Shown here one piece after another: positions 1 through 6,651 of a stretch of DNA of 33,867 bases. Within the stretch, counting starts at the first letter, position 1, and each line of letters begins with the position of its first letter. The notes beneath the pieces are model-generated. The model had not been told where the DNA came from and did no database searches. It saw only the letters and a list, made by a program, of their open reading frames with translations. Made by a program: the position numbers and the translations under genes. The DNA lies in the NCBI GenBank assembly GCA_025459425.1, contig JALOQF010000052.1:1-33867 (forward strand), in the 5' to 3' direction. The DNA comes from Myxococcaceae bacterium (lineage in GTDB: Bacteria; Myxococcota; Myxococcia; Myxococcales; Myxococcaceae).

Positions 1-601
1 CGGCCACCTTCGGCTTCGGCGTCCCCGGGCGAATCGAGAAGCGACGAACGCCCGAGGCCTCGCCCGTGCGGCCCCGCACGTCGAGCGCCTTCGCCCGCCA
101 GTACCAGGTGCCAGGCGACACCACGCCGAGCCCCAGACCGGGGCCCCTGCCGGTGACGGTTCGAGCCGGGGTGAAGTCCTTCGACTGCGACACCTCGACG
201 ATGAACTCCTTGACCAGCGGCGAGGGCTCGAAGGACAGCTCGACCGGCTGGCCGCAGGGCAAGAGCGCCTCGTCGGCGGGGCTTCTGGGCACGGGCACCG
301 TCGAGTCGAGGGCCACGGTGCGGGGCTGGCTCCACTCGCTGGGGCGGCCTTCGGCGTCGAAGCTGCGAACGCGCCACCAGTGCGTCACCGACGGCAGCTG
401 CTCCCACTTGTAGGCGGGCAGCGGCACCCGCGTCTGGAGCACCACCTCGACGAAGGCCGCGTCCTTCGCGATCTGCAGCTCGTACCCCTGGGCCCCGGGC
501 ACGTCCTTCCAGCGCAGCACGATGCGGGCGCTCTGCGCGAGCGCGAGCGGCGCACCGAGCACGAGCGCCAGGAGGAGCGCCAGGTCACGGCGTGCGCTCA
601 G
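1..601 (-). CDS. Secreted fibronectin-III-like protein, C-terminus outside window
   Basis: The minus-strand frame reads without a stop from about 601 to the window edge (about 200 residues). It opens with a signal peptide (MSARRDLALLLALVLG, cleavage probably near Ala-Leu-Ala-Gln). One fibronectin-III-like beta-sandwich follows (residues about 23-95, with Trp-Trp-Arg-Val-Arg), then a second partial one with a similar Trp-Tyr-Trp-Arg segment. The only start that keeps the whole signal peptide is a CTG at 601-599, 17 bases inside the end of the FecR gene, with GAGGTGA upstream as a possible ribosome site. The next in-frame GTG would destroy the signal peptide. The domains resemble the C-terminal half of the FecR protein upstream, so the two may act together at the cell envelope. 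Function beyond that is unknown. The reading frame is secure; the CTG start is an inference. Confidence 0.72.
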   Translation of the reverse strand, partial: MSARRDLALLLALVLGAPLALAQSARIVLRWKDVPGAQGYELQIAKDAAFVEVVLQTRVPLPAYKWEQLPSVTHWWRVRSFDAEGRPSEWSQPRTVALDSTVPVPRSPADEALLPCGQPVELSFEPSPLVKEFIVEVSQSKDFTPARTVTGRGPGLGLGVVSPGTWYWRAKALDVRGRTGEASGVRRFSIRPGTPKPKVA

Positions 602-1799
602 GCGTCACCTCGATCTCGGGGTTGAGCAGCTCGGGCGCGTCGGGAATGCCCTTGTGAATGACGCGGAAGCGGGCCGTCTCGCTCGGCAACGTCTCGCCCA
701 TCGCGTCGTCGGCAGCGCGCACGCGCCAGAACCAGATGCCCTCGGGCAGCGAGGCGCCGAGCTTCACCTGCGAGCCGGCGACGGTCTCGTCGAGCGCCAG
801 CGGCTCGAAGCTCTGGCTGGCGGACACCTCGAGGCGGTAGCGCGAGATGCCGGGCAGCGGTGTCCACGCGAACTCGAGCGTCGAGCCCGGCGGTGCCAGC
901 AACACCTCACCGGGCCGGGGGAGCCGCGACGCGGGGGCGAGGTCTTCGACGAGCGAGAAGCGGCGGGCCTCGGAGAGCGCGGTGCCCGAGCCGTCGACGA
1001 GCCGCCACCACGTGACGCCGGGCGTGGGCGCGGTGAGCACGAGGGCGCCGCTCTCGGCGGGGACGTCTTTCGAGAGGAAGGCGAAGAGGCGATCTTTCGC
1101 CACCTGCAGCCGGGCGCCCTTCGGCGCGCCCTTCCACTCGAGGGTGATGGGCGGCGGCGTGCCCCGGAAGAGCACCCGATGCTGGGCCTCGGGAGCGACG
1201 AGCGTCACCGGCCAGCCCGGCAGCAGCACCAGCTCGTCCATCACGTTGACGCGGCCGCCGGCGGCCACCTCGGACGTCTGGCCCTTCGCCGCGACCGTGG
1301 CCTTCCCCTTCGTCACCGAGACGTCGAGGGCGCCCGTCGTCACGTCGACCCGCGCCTCGGCGCCAGCCGGCAGGGTGGCCCGGCCGTTCCGGGTCTCGAG
1401 GGTGAGCGGCACCGAGCCCGTCGTGCCGGCGACCGAGCCCTGCCGAAGCGTGACGGCGCGCCCTTCGGGCCGGCGGGGCTCGATGACGACCAGGCTGCGC
1501 TCGTCGAGCTCGAGCACCGTGCCGTCGAGGAAGGTGACGCGGGCCTCTCCGCCCGGGGGCACGTAGACGGCGTCTGACTCGTGCACCGCCTCGCCCCGCT
1601 GGGCCGTCTGCCACCCGAGCGTCTCGGCCGGGCGCACCTGGAGCGTCCCGACGGCCACGGTGATCTGCGCCACCACCTCGCGGCCACCGGCGCCAGCCCG
1701 CCCCCCGCCCGGCCGCAGGGCGGCGCTCAGGCACACCACGGCGATCACGGCGCCGAGCCCGGCCACCACCATGTCGCGGATCGATCGCGTGGCCGTCAT
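585..1799 (-). CDS. FecR-domain protein with fibronectin-like C-terminus
   Basis: The 404-residue protein has a single N-terminal membrane anchor (residues about 11-29). A FecR-type domain follows (about 45-150, with the typical run of short beta-strands containing VTFLDGTVLELDERS), then two beta-sandwich modules. The last module (about 295-385) contains a Trp-Phe-Trp-Arg-Val-Arg segment like that of the protein encoded next. In iron signalling FecR passes a periplasmic signal to a sigma factor, but stand-alone FecR-fibronectin proteins are common in myxobacteria and are probably structural or peptidoglycan-associated; no sigma factor is present here. The ATG start lies 13 bases after the response-regulator stop and the 3' end overlaps the next gene, so all four minus-strand genes look co-transcribed. 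Confidence 0.85.
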   Translation of the reverse strand: MTATRSIRDMVVAGLGAVIAVVCLSAALRPGGGRAGAGGREVVAQITVAVGTLQVRPAETLGWQTAQRGEAVHESDAVYVPPGGEARVTFLDGTVLELDERSLVVIEPRRPEGRAVTLRQGSVAGTTGSVPLTLETRNGRATLPAGAEARVDVTTGALDVSVTKGKATVAAKGQTSEVAAGGRVNVMDELVLLPGWPVTLVAPEAQHRVLFRGTPPPITLEWKGAPKGARLQVAKDRLFAFLSKDVPAESGALVLTAPTPGVTWWRLVDGSGTALSEARRFSLVEDLAPASRLPRPGEVLLAPPGSTLEFAWTPLPGISRYRLEVSASQSFEPLALDETVAGSQVKLGASLPEGIWFWRVRAADDAMGETLPSETARFRVIHKGIPDAPELLNPEIEVTPERTP

Positions 1800-1812
1800 G
1801 CGCTTGGGACGT

Positions 1813-2262
1813 TCACTCTCGCTTGCGCCGCAGCGGGGCGATCTCGGCCACCACCTGGGTGAGGCGCTCCTTCAGGGACTCGACGACGGGCACCGCGGCG
1901 CGCGACGCGGCCATGGCCTGGGCCACTGCTTCCTCGATGACCGCGAGGGACTTGAAGGGCTTCGAGAGCGTGACGTCGGGCCGGGCGTCATCGAACGAGA
2001 GCGGCTCGGGGTGGCCCGAGATGAGCACCACCGCGAGGTTCGGCGAGCGGCGGCGGGCCTCGGCCATCACCTCGCCGCCGTGCATGCCGGGCAGGTGCTT
2101 GTCGACCACCAGGCAGTCGATGGGGCCCGCGTCGAGCAGCGCCACTGCAGCCTCGCCAGTCGTCGCCGTCAGCACCTCGTGGCCGGCGCGCGTGAGGGTG
2201 CGCGCGACCAGCTCGCACACCTCGGCTTCGTCGTCGACGACCAGCACCGTCACCCGACTCAC
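1813..2262 (-). CDS. Single-domain response regulator
   Basis: This 149-residue protein is a CheY-like receiver domain (residues about 4-120) with a short charged, probably helical C-terminal tail and no output domain. The acidic pair is Asp10-Asp11, the phospho-acceptor is Asp54 in VVDKHLPG, and the conserved lysine lies in the LSKPFK segment near residue 104. The GTG start overlaps the stop of the preceding receiver gene by four bases (GTGA), which indicates translational coupling. It should receive a phosphoryl group from a histidine kinase, but no kinase is encoded in the window. The pairing of two receivers with the same acceptor context (DKxLPG) suggests duplication. Confidence 0.92.
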   Translation of the reverse strand: MSRVTVLVVDDEAEVCELVARTLTRAGHEVLTATTGEAAVALLDAGPIDCLVVDKHLPGMHGGEVMAEARRRSPNLAVVLISGHPEPLSFDDARPDVTLSKPFKSLAVIEEAVAQAMAASRAAVPVVESLKERLTQVVAEIAPLRRKRE

Positions 2263-2663
2263 ACCGGCACCTCGCGCGACGCCTGAATCGCCGCCTCGCA
2301 GATGTCGAGAATGTCGTGCACGCCGAAGGGCTTGGTGACGTACGCGTGCACCCCCAGCTCGTCGGCGGCGCTCTTCGTCTCGGGCGTGGGAAAGCCGGTG
2401 ATGAGCAACGCCCGCAGCCGCGGCCGCACGGAGCGCGCCTGCTTCAGCACCTCGAGCCCGTCGATGCCCGGCAGGTTCTTGTCGGTGACGAGCAGATCGA
2501 AGGGCTGGGCCTTGAGCTGCTCGAGGCCCTCTTCGGCCGTGTCGACGAGTGAGACCTGGTGCCCGGCGCGGGTCAGCACCCGCTCGAGGAGCATGCGCGC
2601 CGAACGGTCGTCATCGATGACGAGGATGCGACCGGGCACGGAGTCAGCAGCGGAGGCAGCCAT
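2259..2663 (-). CDS. Single-domain response regulator
   Basis: This 134-residue CheY-like receiver has an acidic cluster at Asp17-Asp19, phospho-acceptor Asp61 in VTDKNLPG, a threonine in the LLITG strand and lysine in YVTKPFG. There is no output domain. It is the first gene of the minus-strand set and its ATG at 2663 faces the divergent glycosylase gene across about 110 bases. The downstream receiver starts inside its stop codon. Partner kinase and target are not visible here. Single-domain receivers in myxobacteria commonly act in phosphorelays, but that role is inferred. Confidence 0.92.
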   Translation of the reverse strand: MAASAADSVPGRILVIDDDRSARMLLERVLTRAGHQVSLVDTAEEGLEQLKAQPFDLLVTDKNLPGIDGLEVLKQARSVRPRLRALLITGFPTPETKSAADELGVHAYVTKPFGVHDILDICEAAIQASREVPV

Positions 2664-2745
2664 GAGCAGCGGCGCACTCTACCCTGAACTGCGGCGTGGT
2701 TCGTCAGAAACGGCGCGAAAGAGCCCTGAGAAATCATCGACTTGC

Positions 2746-2762
2746 AACCATCGACGGTGGTT
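2746..2762. promoter_or_regulatory. Imperfect palindrome between divergent genes
   Basis: The 17-base sequence AACCATCGACGGTGGTT is an imperfect inverted repeat (outer arms AACCA/TGGTT). It lies 14 bases before the glycosylase ATG, in the region shared with the divergent response-regulator gene. It overlaps the place where a promoter for the plus-strand gene would be expected (TTGCAA starts at 2743). A role as an operator is only a guess. Confidence 0.25.
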
Positions 2763-2776
2763 ACAGTGCGTCGCCC

Positions 2777-3409
2777 ATGTCACGAGCAGGGTTTGGAGCG
2801 CAGCTGCGCGCTGCGGAAGCCGCGGTGGTCCGGGCCGACCGTCGCTTCGCGCGCATCGTCGAGCGGGCGGGGCCGTGTCGGCTCGAGCGAGCGACGCACT
2901 TTCGGCCCTTCGAGGCCCTGCTGACGTCGATCACCCACCAGCAGCTGTCGGGCAAGGCGGCCGAGACGATTCTGGGGCGCGTGAAGGAGCGGCTCGCCGG
3001 TGGCAGGTTCCCCACGCCCGAGCAGGTGCGCGCGGCCCGCATGCCCGTGCTGCGCGCCTGCGGGCTGTCGGGGAACAAGGCGCTGGCGCTGAAGGATCTG
3101 GCGGCGAAGACGCTCGACGGTACGGTGCCGACGGCGCGGGAGCTCCACCGGCTCGACGACGACGCCATCGTCGAGCGGCTCACGACGGTGCGCGGCGTGG
3201 GCCGGTGGACGGTCGAGATGATGCTCATGTTCCGCCTCGGCCGGCTCGACGTGATGCCTGCCGACGATCTCGGCGTGCGCAAGGGCTTCTCGGTGCTCGC
3301 GAAGCTGGACGGGGTGATCGCCCCGAAGGCGCTGCTGCACGAGGCCGAGCGCTGGCGGCCCTGGCGTACGGTGGCGGCGTGGTACTGCTGGCGGGTGCTC
3401 GATGTCTGA
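2777..3409 (+). CDS. DNA-3-methyladenine glycosylase, AlkA-like HhH-GPD
   Basis: The 210-residue protein is a base-excision DNA glycosylase of the helix-hairpin-helix GPD superfamily. Visible landmarks are the substrate-pocket helix SITHQQLSGKAA (residues 51-62), the hairpin LTTVRGVGRWTVEMML (135-150), and MPADDLGVRKGF (160-171), where Asp164 corresponds to the catalytic aspartate of AlkA. It would remove alkylated purines, leaving an abasic site. Length fits the short bacterial AlkA class without the N-terminal mixed domain of E. coli AlkA. The frame is open 27 codons further upstream, but the ATG at 2777 begins where family similarity begins. The next gene starts eight bases before its stop. 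Confidence 0.9.
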   Translation: MSRAGFGAQLRAAEAAVVRADRRFARIVERAGPCRLERATHFRPFEALLTSITHQQLSGKAAETILGRVKERLAGGRFPTPEQVRAARMPVLRACGLSGNKALALKDLAAKTLDGTVPTARELHRLDDDAIVERLTTVRGVGRWTVEMMLMFRLGRLDVMPADDLGVRKGFSVLAKLDGVIAPKALLHEAERWRPWRTVAAWYCWRVLDV

Positions 3410-4835
3410 AGGCCCGCAGCCCGGCGAGCTCGAGGCGCTCGGGTACCGGCAGGAGCTCAAGCGCGACGTCAGCGCGTTCCAGAACTTCGCGCTGTCGTTC
3501 TCGGTCATCTCGGTGCTCACCGGCGCAGTGACGCTGTACCCGCACGGGCTGAAGTGGGGTGGGCCGCTGGTGATGACGGTGGGCTGGCCGCTGGTGGTGG
3601 CGGGCACCATGTGCGTCGCGCTCTCGCTGGCCGAGCTCGCGTCGGCGTTCCCGACGGCGGGGGCGCTGTACCACTGGGCGTCGATTCTCGGCGGCACGGG
3701 CGCGGGCTGGGCGACGGCCTGGCTCAACACCGTGGGGCAGTTCGCCATCACCGCGGGCATCGACTACGGGCTGGCGGAGTTCCTGGCGCCGCTGCTGGGC
3801 TGGCCCGCCGATGCAGCGCACGTGCTGCCGCTGTTCATCGGGGTGCTCGCCTCGCACGCCGTGCTGAACCACGTGGGCATCGGCATCGTCGCGCGGCTCA
3901 ACGTGGTGTCGGCGTGGTACCACGTGGTGGGCGTGGTGGTGCTGGTGGGGGCGGTGCTGGCGCTCGCGCCGAAGCAGCCGCTGCCCTTTCTGCTGGAAGG
4001 TGTCACCCCACCGCCGGGGGCGTGGACGCCCGGCTTCGTGGTGGCGCTCCTGCAGGCCGCGTGGACCTTCACCGGCTACGACGCGTCGGCGCACGCCTCG
4101 GAAGAGACACACGACGCCGCCCGGAACGCGCCGCGCGGCATCCTCACGGCGGTGCTGGCGAGCGCGCTGGCCGGGTGGGTGCTCATTCTCGGCGTGACGT
4201 TGGCGATTCCGTCGCTGCCCGAGGCGGTGGCGGCGCCGAACGCGTTCCTCTTCATCCTCGAGGCGAGCCTGGGGCGGCTGGGCACCGCGCTGGTGTGGGT
4301 GTGCGTCGGGGCCATGTGGTTCTGCGGGCTGGCGAGCGTGACGAGCAACTCGCGCATGCTGTGGGCGTTCGCGCGCGACGGAGGGGTGCCGGCCTCGACG
4401 CTCCTGGCGCGGGTGTCACCGCGATTCGCGACGCCGCACGTGGCGACGTGGGTCTCGGTCGTGTGCGCCCTCGGTGTCGTGCTGCTGTCGATGGCCATCG
4501 GCGCGGTGAGTGAGCGGGCCGCGGCCGACGCGCTCGGCACGGTGACGGCGGTCAGCACGGTGGCGCTCTACACGAGCTACGGCCTGCCCATCGCGGTGGC
4601 GCTGTGGGCGCGACGCCGGGGCTGGCCGCGGCGAGGGCCCTTCTCGGTGGGGCGGGCCGGGCCCTGGTTCAACGTGCTGGCGCTCGGGTGGATCGTCGGG
4701 AGCGCCGTCGTGATGTCACTGCCGCCCAGCGGCGTGGTGGGCGCGGCGATGGCGGCGGTGTGCGGCGCCCTGGTGGTGGCGTGGTTCGCCGGCGTGCGGC
4801 ACCGGTTCAAGGGGCCCGCGGCGCTCACGCGCTGA
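3402..4835 (+). CDS. APC-superfamily amino-acid permease
   Basis: This 477-residue integral membrane protein has about twelve hydrophobic segments spread over its length. The N-terminal region (residues 12-75) has the signature of the amino-acid/polyamine/organocation superfamily: a cytoplasmic RQELKRD, a first helix with SFSVISVLTGAVTLYP and a second ending in ALSLAELASAFPTAGALYHW. This pattern is closest to the GABA/choline-type permeases. Substrate is not determinable from sequence. It overlaps the glycosylase gene by eight bases, so it is probably co-transcribed with it, although no functional link is obvious. It ends tail to tail with the glycosyltransferase gene. Confidence 0.88.
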   Translation: MSEGPQPGELEALGYRQELKRDVSAFQNFALSFSVISVLTGAVTLYPHGLKWGGPLVMTVGWPLVVAGTMCVALSLAELASAFPTAGALYHWASILGGTGAGWATAWLNTVGQFAITAGIDYGLAEFLAPLLGWPADAAHVLPLFIGVLASHAVLNHVGIGIVARLNVVSAWYHVVGVVVLVGAVLALAPKQPLPFLLEGVTPPPGAWTPGFVVALLQAAWTFTGYDASAHASEETHDAARNAPRGILTAVLASALAGWVLILGVTLAIPSLPEAVAAPNAFLFILEASLGRLGTALVWVCVGAMWFCGLASVTSNSRMLWAFARDGGVPASTLLARVSPRFATPHVATWVSVVCALGVVLLSMAIGAVSERAAADALGTVTAVSTVALYTSYGLPIAVALWARRRGWPRRGPFSVGRAGPWFNVLALGWIVGSAVVMSLPPSGVVGAAMAAVCGALVVAWFAGVRHRFKGPAALTR

Positions 4836-4843
4836 AAGCGCGT
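4827..4843. terminator. Compact hairpin at convergent gene ends
   Basis: A perfect 7-bp stem (ACGCGCT / AGCGCGT) with a GAA loop sits exactly between the ends of the convergent permease and glycosyltransferase genes. It includes the permease stop and reaches the first base of the other stop. No T-run follows on either strand, so it may act as a weak bidirectional terminator or as a 3'-end barrier. Confidence 0.4.
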
Positions 4844-6129
4844 CATTCCTGGGTGGGCAGATCGTCGGCGCTCGCGGTACGGACCGTCACCGGGGTGGCG
4901 GGGTCGAGCGCCGTCGGGAGCCCGGCGAGCCGCTCGAGCTGCCCGATGAACCGGGGCGCCAGCGCCTTGTGCTCTTCGCGCAACCGGGCGGCCCGGCGGG
5001 CGAAGTCCTGGCGGAGCGATCGCAACCGCAGCGACGCCGAGACGAGGCCCAAGGACTCGAGCACCAGGCCGACCATCTGCTCGGGGTCGGGCTCGTACAA
5101 CCCCAGCCGCTCGCGCTCGATGAAGGCGAGGTAGGGCGGCTCGGTGCCGGGGATCACCCGGTGCACCAGCAGCGGGCCACACTTCATCTCGAGCATCTCC
5201 TGGAGCGTCGAGTGGGCGATGCTGCCGAGCACCGCCACGTCGGTCATCGCGTAGAGCCGCGCGAGCTGAGGGTGCGCCAGAAAGCTCAACACGAAGAAGC
5301 CGGGCTTGCCGCCGTGCTGGGTGAGCAGCTCGGTCTCGAGGTTCGCGTCGCGGCCGGCGAGCACCACCATCGAGAACTTCGACCCGAGGTCGGGGTGCCG
5401 CACGAGGCGGTCGATGACGGGCCGGCACCCCGAGGTGAAGCCCGAGCCGCCGAAGAACGTCACCACGGGCTTCGAGGGGTCGAGGCGCGAGAGATCGGGC
5501 GCCGTCTCGGACAGCTCGCGGCGGAACTGGTCCCTCGTCGAGGCGGTGCGAACGCGCAACGCGCCGCCCACCTCGTCGAAGGCCTCGCTCACCAGCGTGC
5601 CGACACGAAACAACTCACCCGGCTCGGCCCTCGGCGACAGCACCTCGAAGGTGTCGGAGCCGTTCACCAGCGTGGCGTCGGCGCGCAGCGCCCGCGGCGA
5701 CGGAAAGAACGTGGGCGTGGGCGGCCCATAGTCGGGAATGACGTTGACGATGCGGGTGCGGCTCCCGGACAACAACCGCGCGAGCTGGAAGCACGCCGTC
5801 AGCTGAATGTGCGTCGACACCACCACGTCGGGCCGCTGGGCGCGCAGCAGCGCGAGCAGCTCGAGCATCAGCCTCGGGTTGAGCACCGTGGCCAGCCAGG
5901 CCGACAGCGAGAAGTTCGTCAGCCAGAACACCAGGCCCTGCAGGCCCCACCGCACGCAGAAGCGATAGAACGTGTCGAAGCCGTTCGACGCCGTCCACGA
6001 GATGGGAATGACGCGCGCGTGGAGGGGGTCTTGCCGGGTGACACTGCGCACGAGCGCGTCGCGCACCGTGTTGTGCCCGCCGCCAGCGTGGACCGAGGCG
6101 AAGACGACTCGCAATGGGCGTGACGACAT
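4843..6129 (-). CDS. MGDG-synthase-like glycosyltransferase
   Basis: The 428-residue protein resembles GT28-type enzymes of the monogalactosyl/glucosyl-diacylglycerol synthase group, which transfer a sugar from a UDP-sugar to a lipid at the inner membrane. The N-terminal domain has the glycine-rich loop HAGGGHN (residues 14-20), an amphipathic lipid-facing stretch (60-85), STHIQLTACF (105-114) and VIPDYGPPTP (130-139). The nucleotide-sugar domain starts with VVTFFGGSG (222-230). The ATG at 6129 has GGAG upstream and begins just before the first beta-strand; the frame is open 24 codons further but those residues look non-native. A GtrA-like membrane protein lies 74 bases upstream on the same strand, a pairing that suggests a lipid-linked sugar pathway. 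Acceptor and sugar are unknown. Confidence 0.82.
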   Translation of the reverse strand: MSSRPLRVVFASVHAGGGHNTVRDALVRSVTRQDPLHARVIPISWTASNGFDTFYRFCVRWGLQGLVFWLTNFSLSAWLATVLNPRLMLELLALLRAQRPDVVVSTHIQLTACFQLARLLSGSRTRIVNVIPDYGPPTPTFFPSPRALRADATLVNGSDTFEVLSPRAEPGELFRVGTLVSEAFDEVGGALRVRTASTRDQFRRELSETAPDLSRLDPSKPVVTFFGGSGFTSGCRPVIDRLVRHPDLGSKFSMVVLAGRDANLETELLTQHGGKPGFFVLSFLAHPQLARLYAMTDVAVLGSIAHSTLQEMLEMKCGPLLVHRVIPGTEPPYLAFIERERLGLYEPDPEQMVGLVLESLGLVSASLRLRSLRQDFARRAARLREEHKALAPRFIGQLERLAGLPTALDPATPVTVRTASADDLPTQE

Positions 6130-6203
6130 CAGAGGATCTCCGTCGAGAACACGAAACCCGCGGCCGCGCACCCTGTAGCGTCCCCATGGGCGCTTGGCCA
6201 CCC

Positions 6204-6647
6204 TCAGGTGCCGGGCGGCGTCGGAACGATCGACCCGGCCTCGTCATTTCCGGGCTTCGCCGCCGGAAAGATGACGTAGCGCAAGGCGAGCAGCCACGAC
6301 GGGGTGACGACGAGGGCGTCGGCCAGCACGGCGGCCGCGAGGTAGGGCAGGCCGGCGCCATCGCGGAGCCACACGGCCACCTGCCCGTGGAACGCCGTGA
6401 TGACGACGGCCGTGACGGTGTACTTGAGGCCCGACGCCTTGAGCGACTGCCGGTGGTCGGTGAAGGTGAAGCGGCGATGCGCGACGTAGCTGAAGACGGC
6501 GCCCGCCACCTTGCCACCGGTCGCCGCGCCACGGGTCGGCACGCCAGCCACCGCGAGCCCGAGGCCCACGGCGTGGTCGATGACGGAGCTCACCGCGCCC
6601 GTCGAGAGTCCACGCACCACCCACGAGCCGAAGACGCGCTCGAGCAC
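6204..6647 (-). CDS. GtrA-family membrane protein
   Basis: This 147-residue protein has four hydrophobic segments (residues about 8-33, 42-62, 72-94, 102-128) and the GtrA pattern, including GKVAGAVFSYVAHRRFTF at 45-62, the family's best-conserved segment. GtrA proteins are thought to help flip or present lipid-linked sugars for envelope glycosylation. Translation starts at GTG 6647, four bases after the RapA-like stop, so the genes are tightly coupled. The glycosyltransferase that follows on the same strand is a plausible partner. Function beyond the family level is inferred. Confidence 0.85.
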   Translation of the reverse strand: MLERVFGSWVVRGLSTGAVSSVIDHAVGLGLAVAGVPTRGAATGGKVAGAVFSYVAHRRFTFTDHRQSLKASGLKYTVTAVVITAFHGQVAVWLRDGAGLPYLAAAVLADALVVTPSWLLALRYVIFPAAKPGNDEAGSIVPTPPGT

Positions 6648-6651
6648 GGCG

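Noticed and set aside
385..588. Minus-strand ORF starting GTG at 588
   Set aside because: It reads Ser/Arg-rich noise; the neighbouring frame encodes a signal peptide and fibronectin-like domain.
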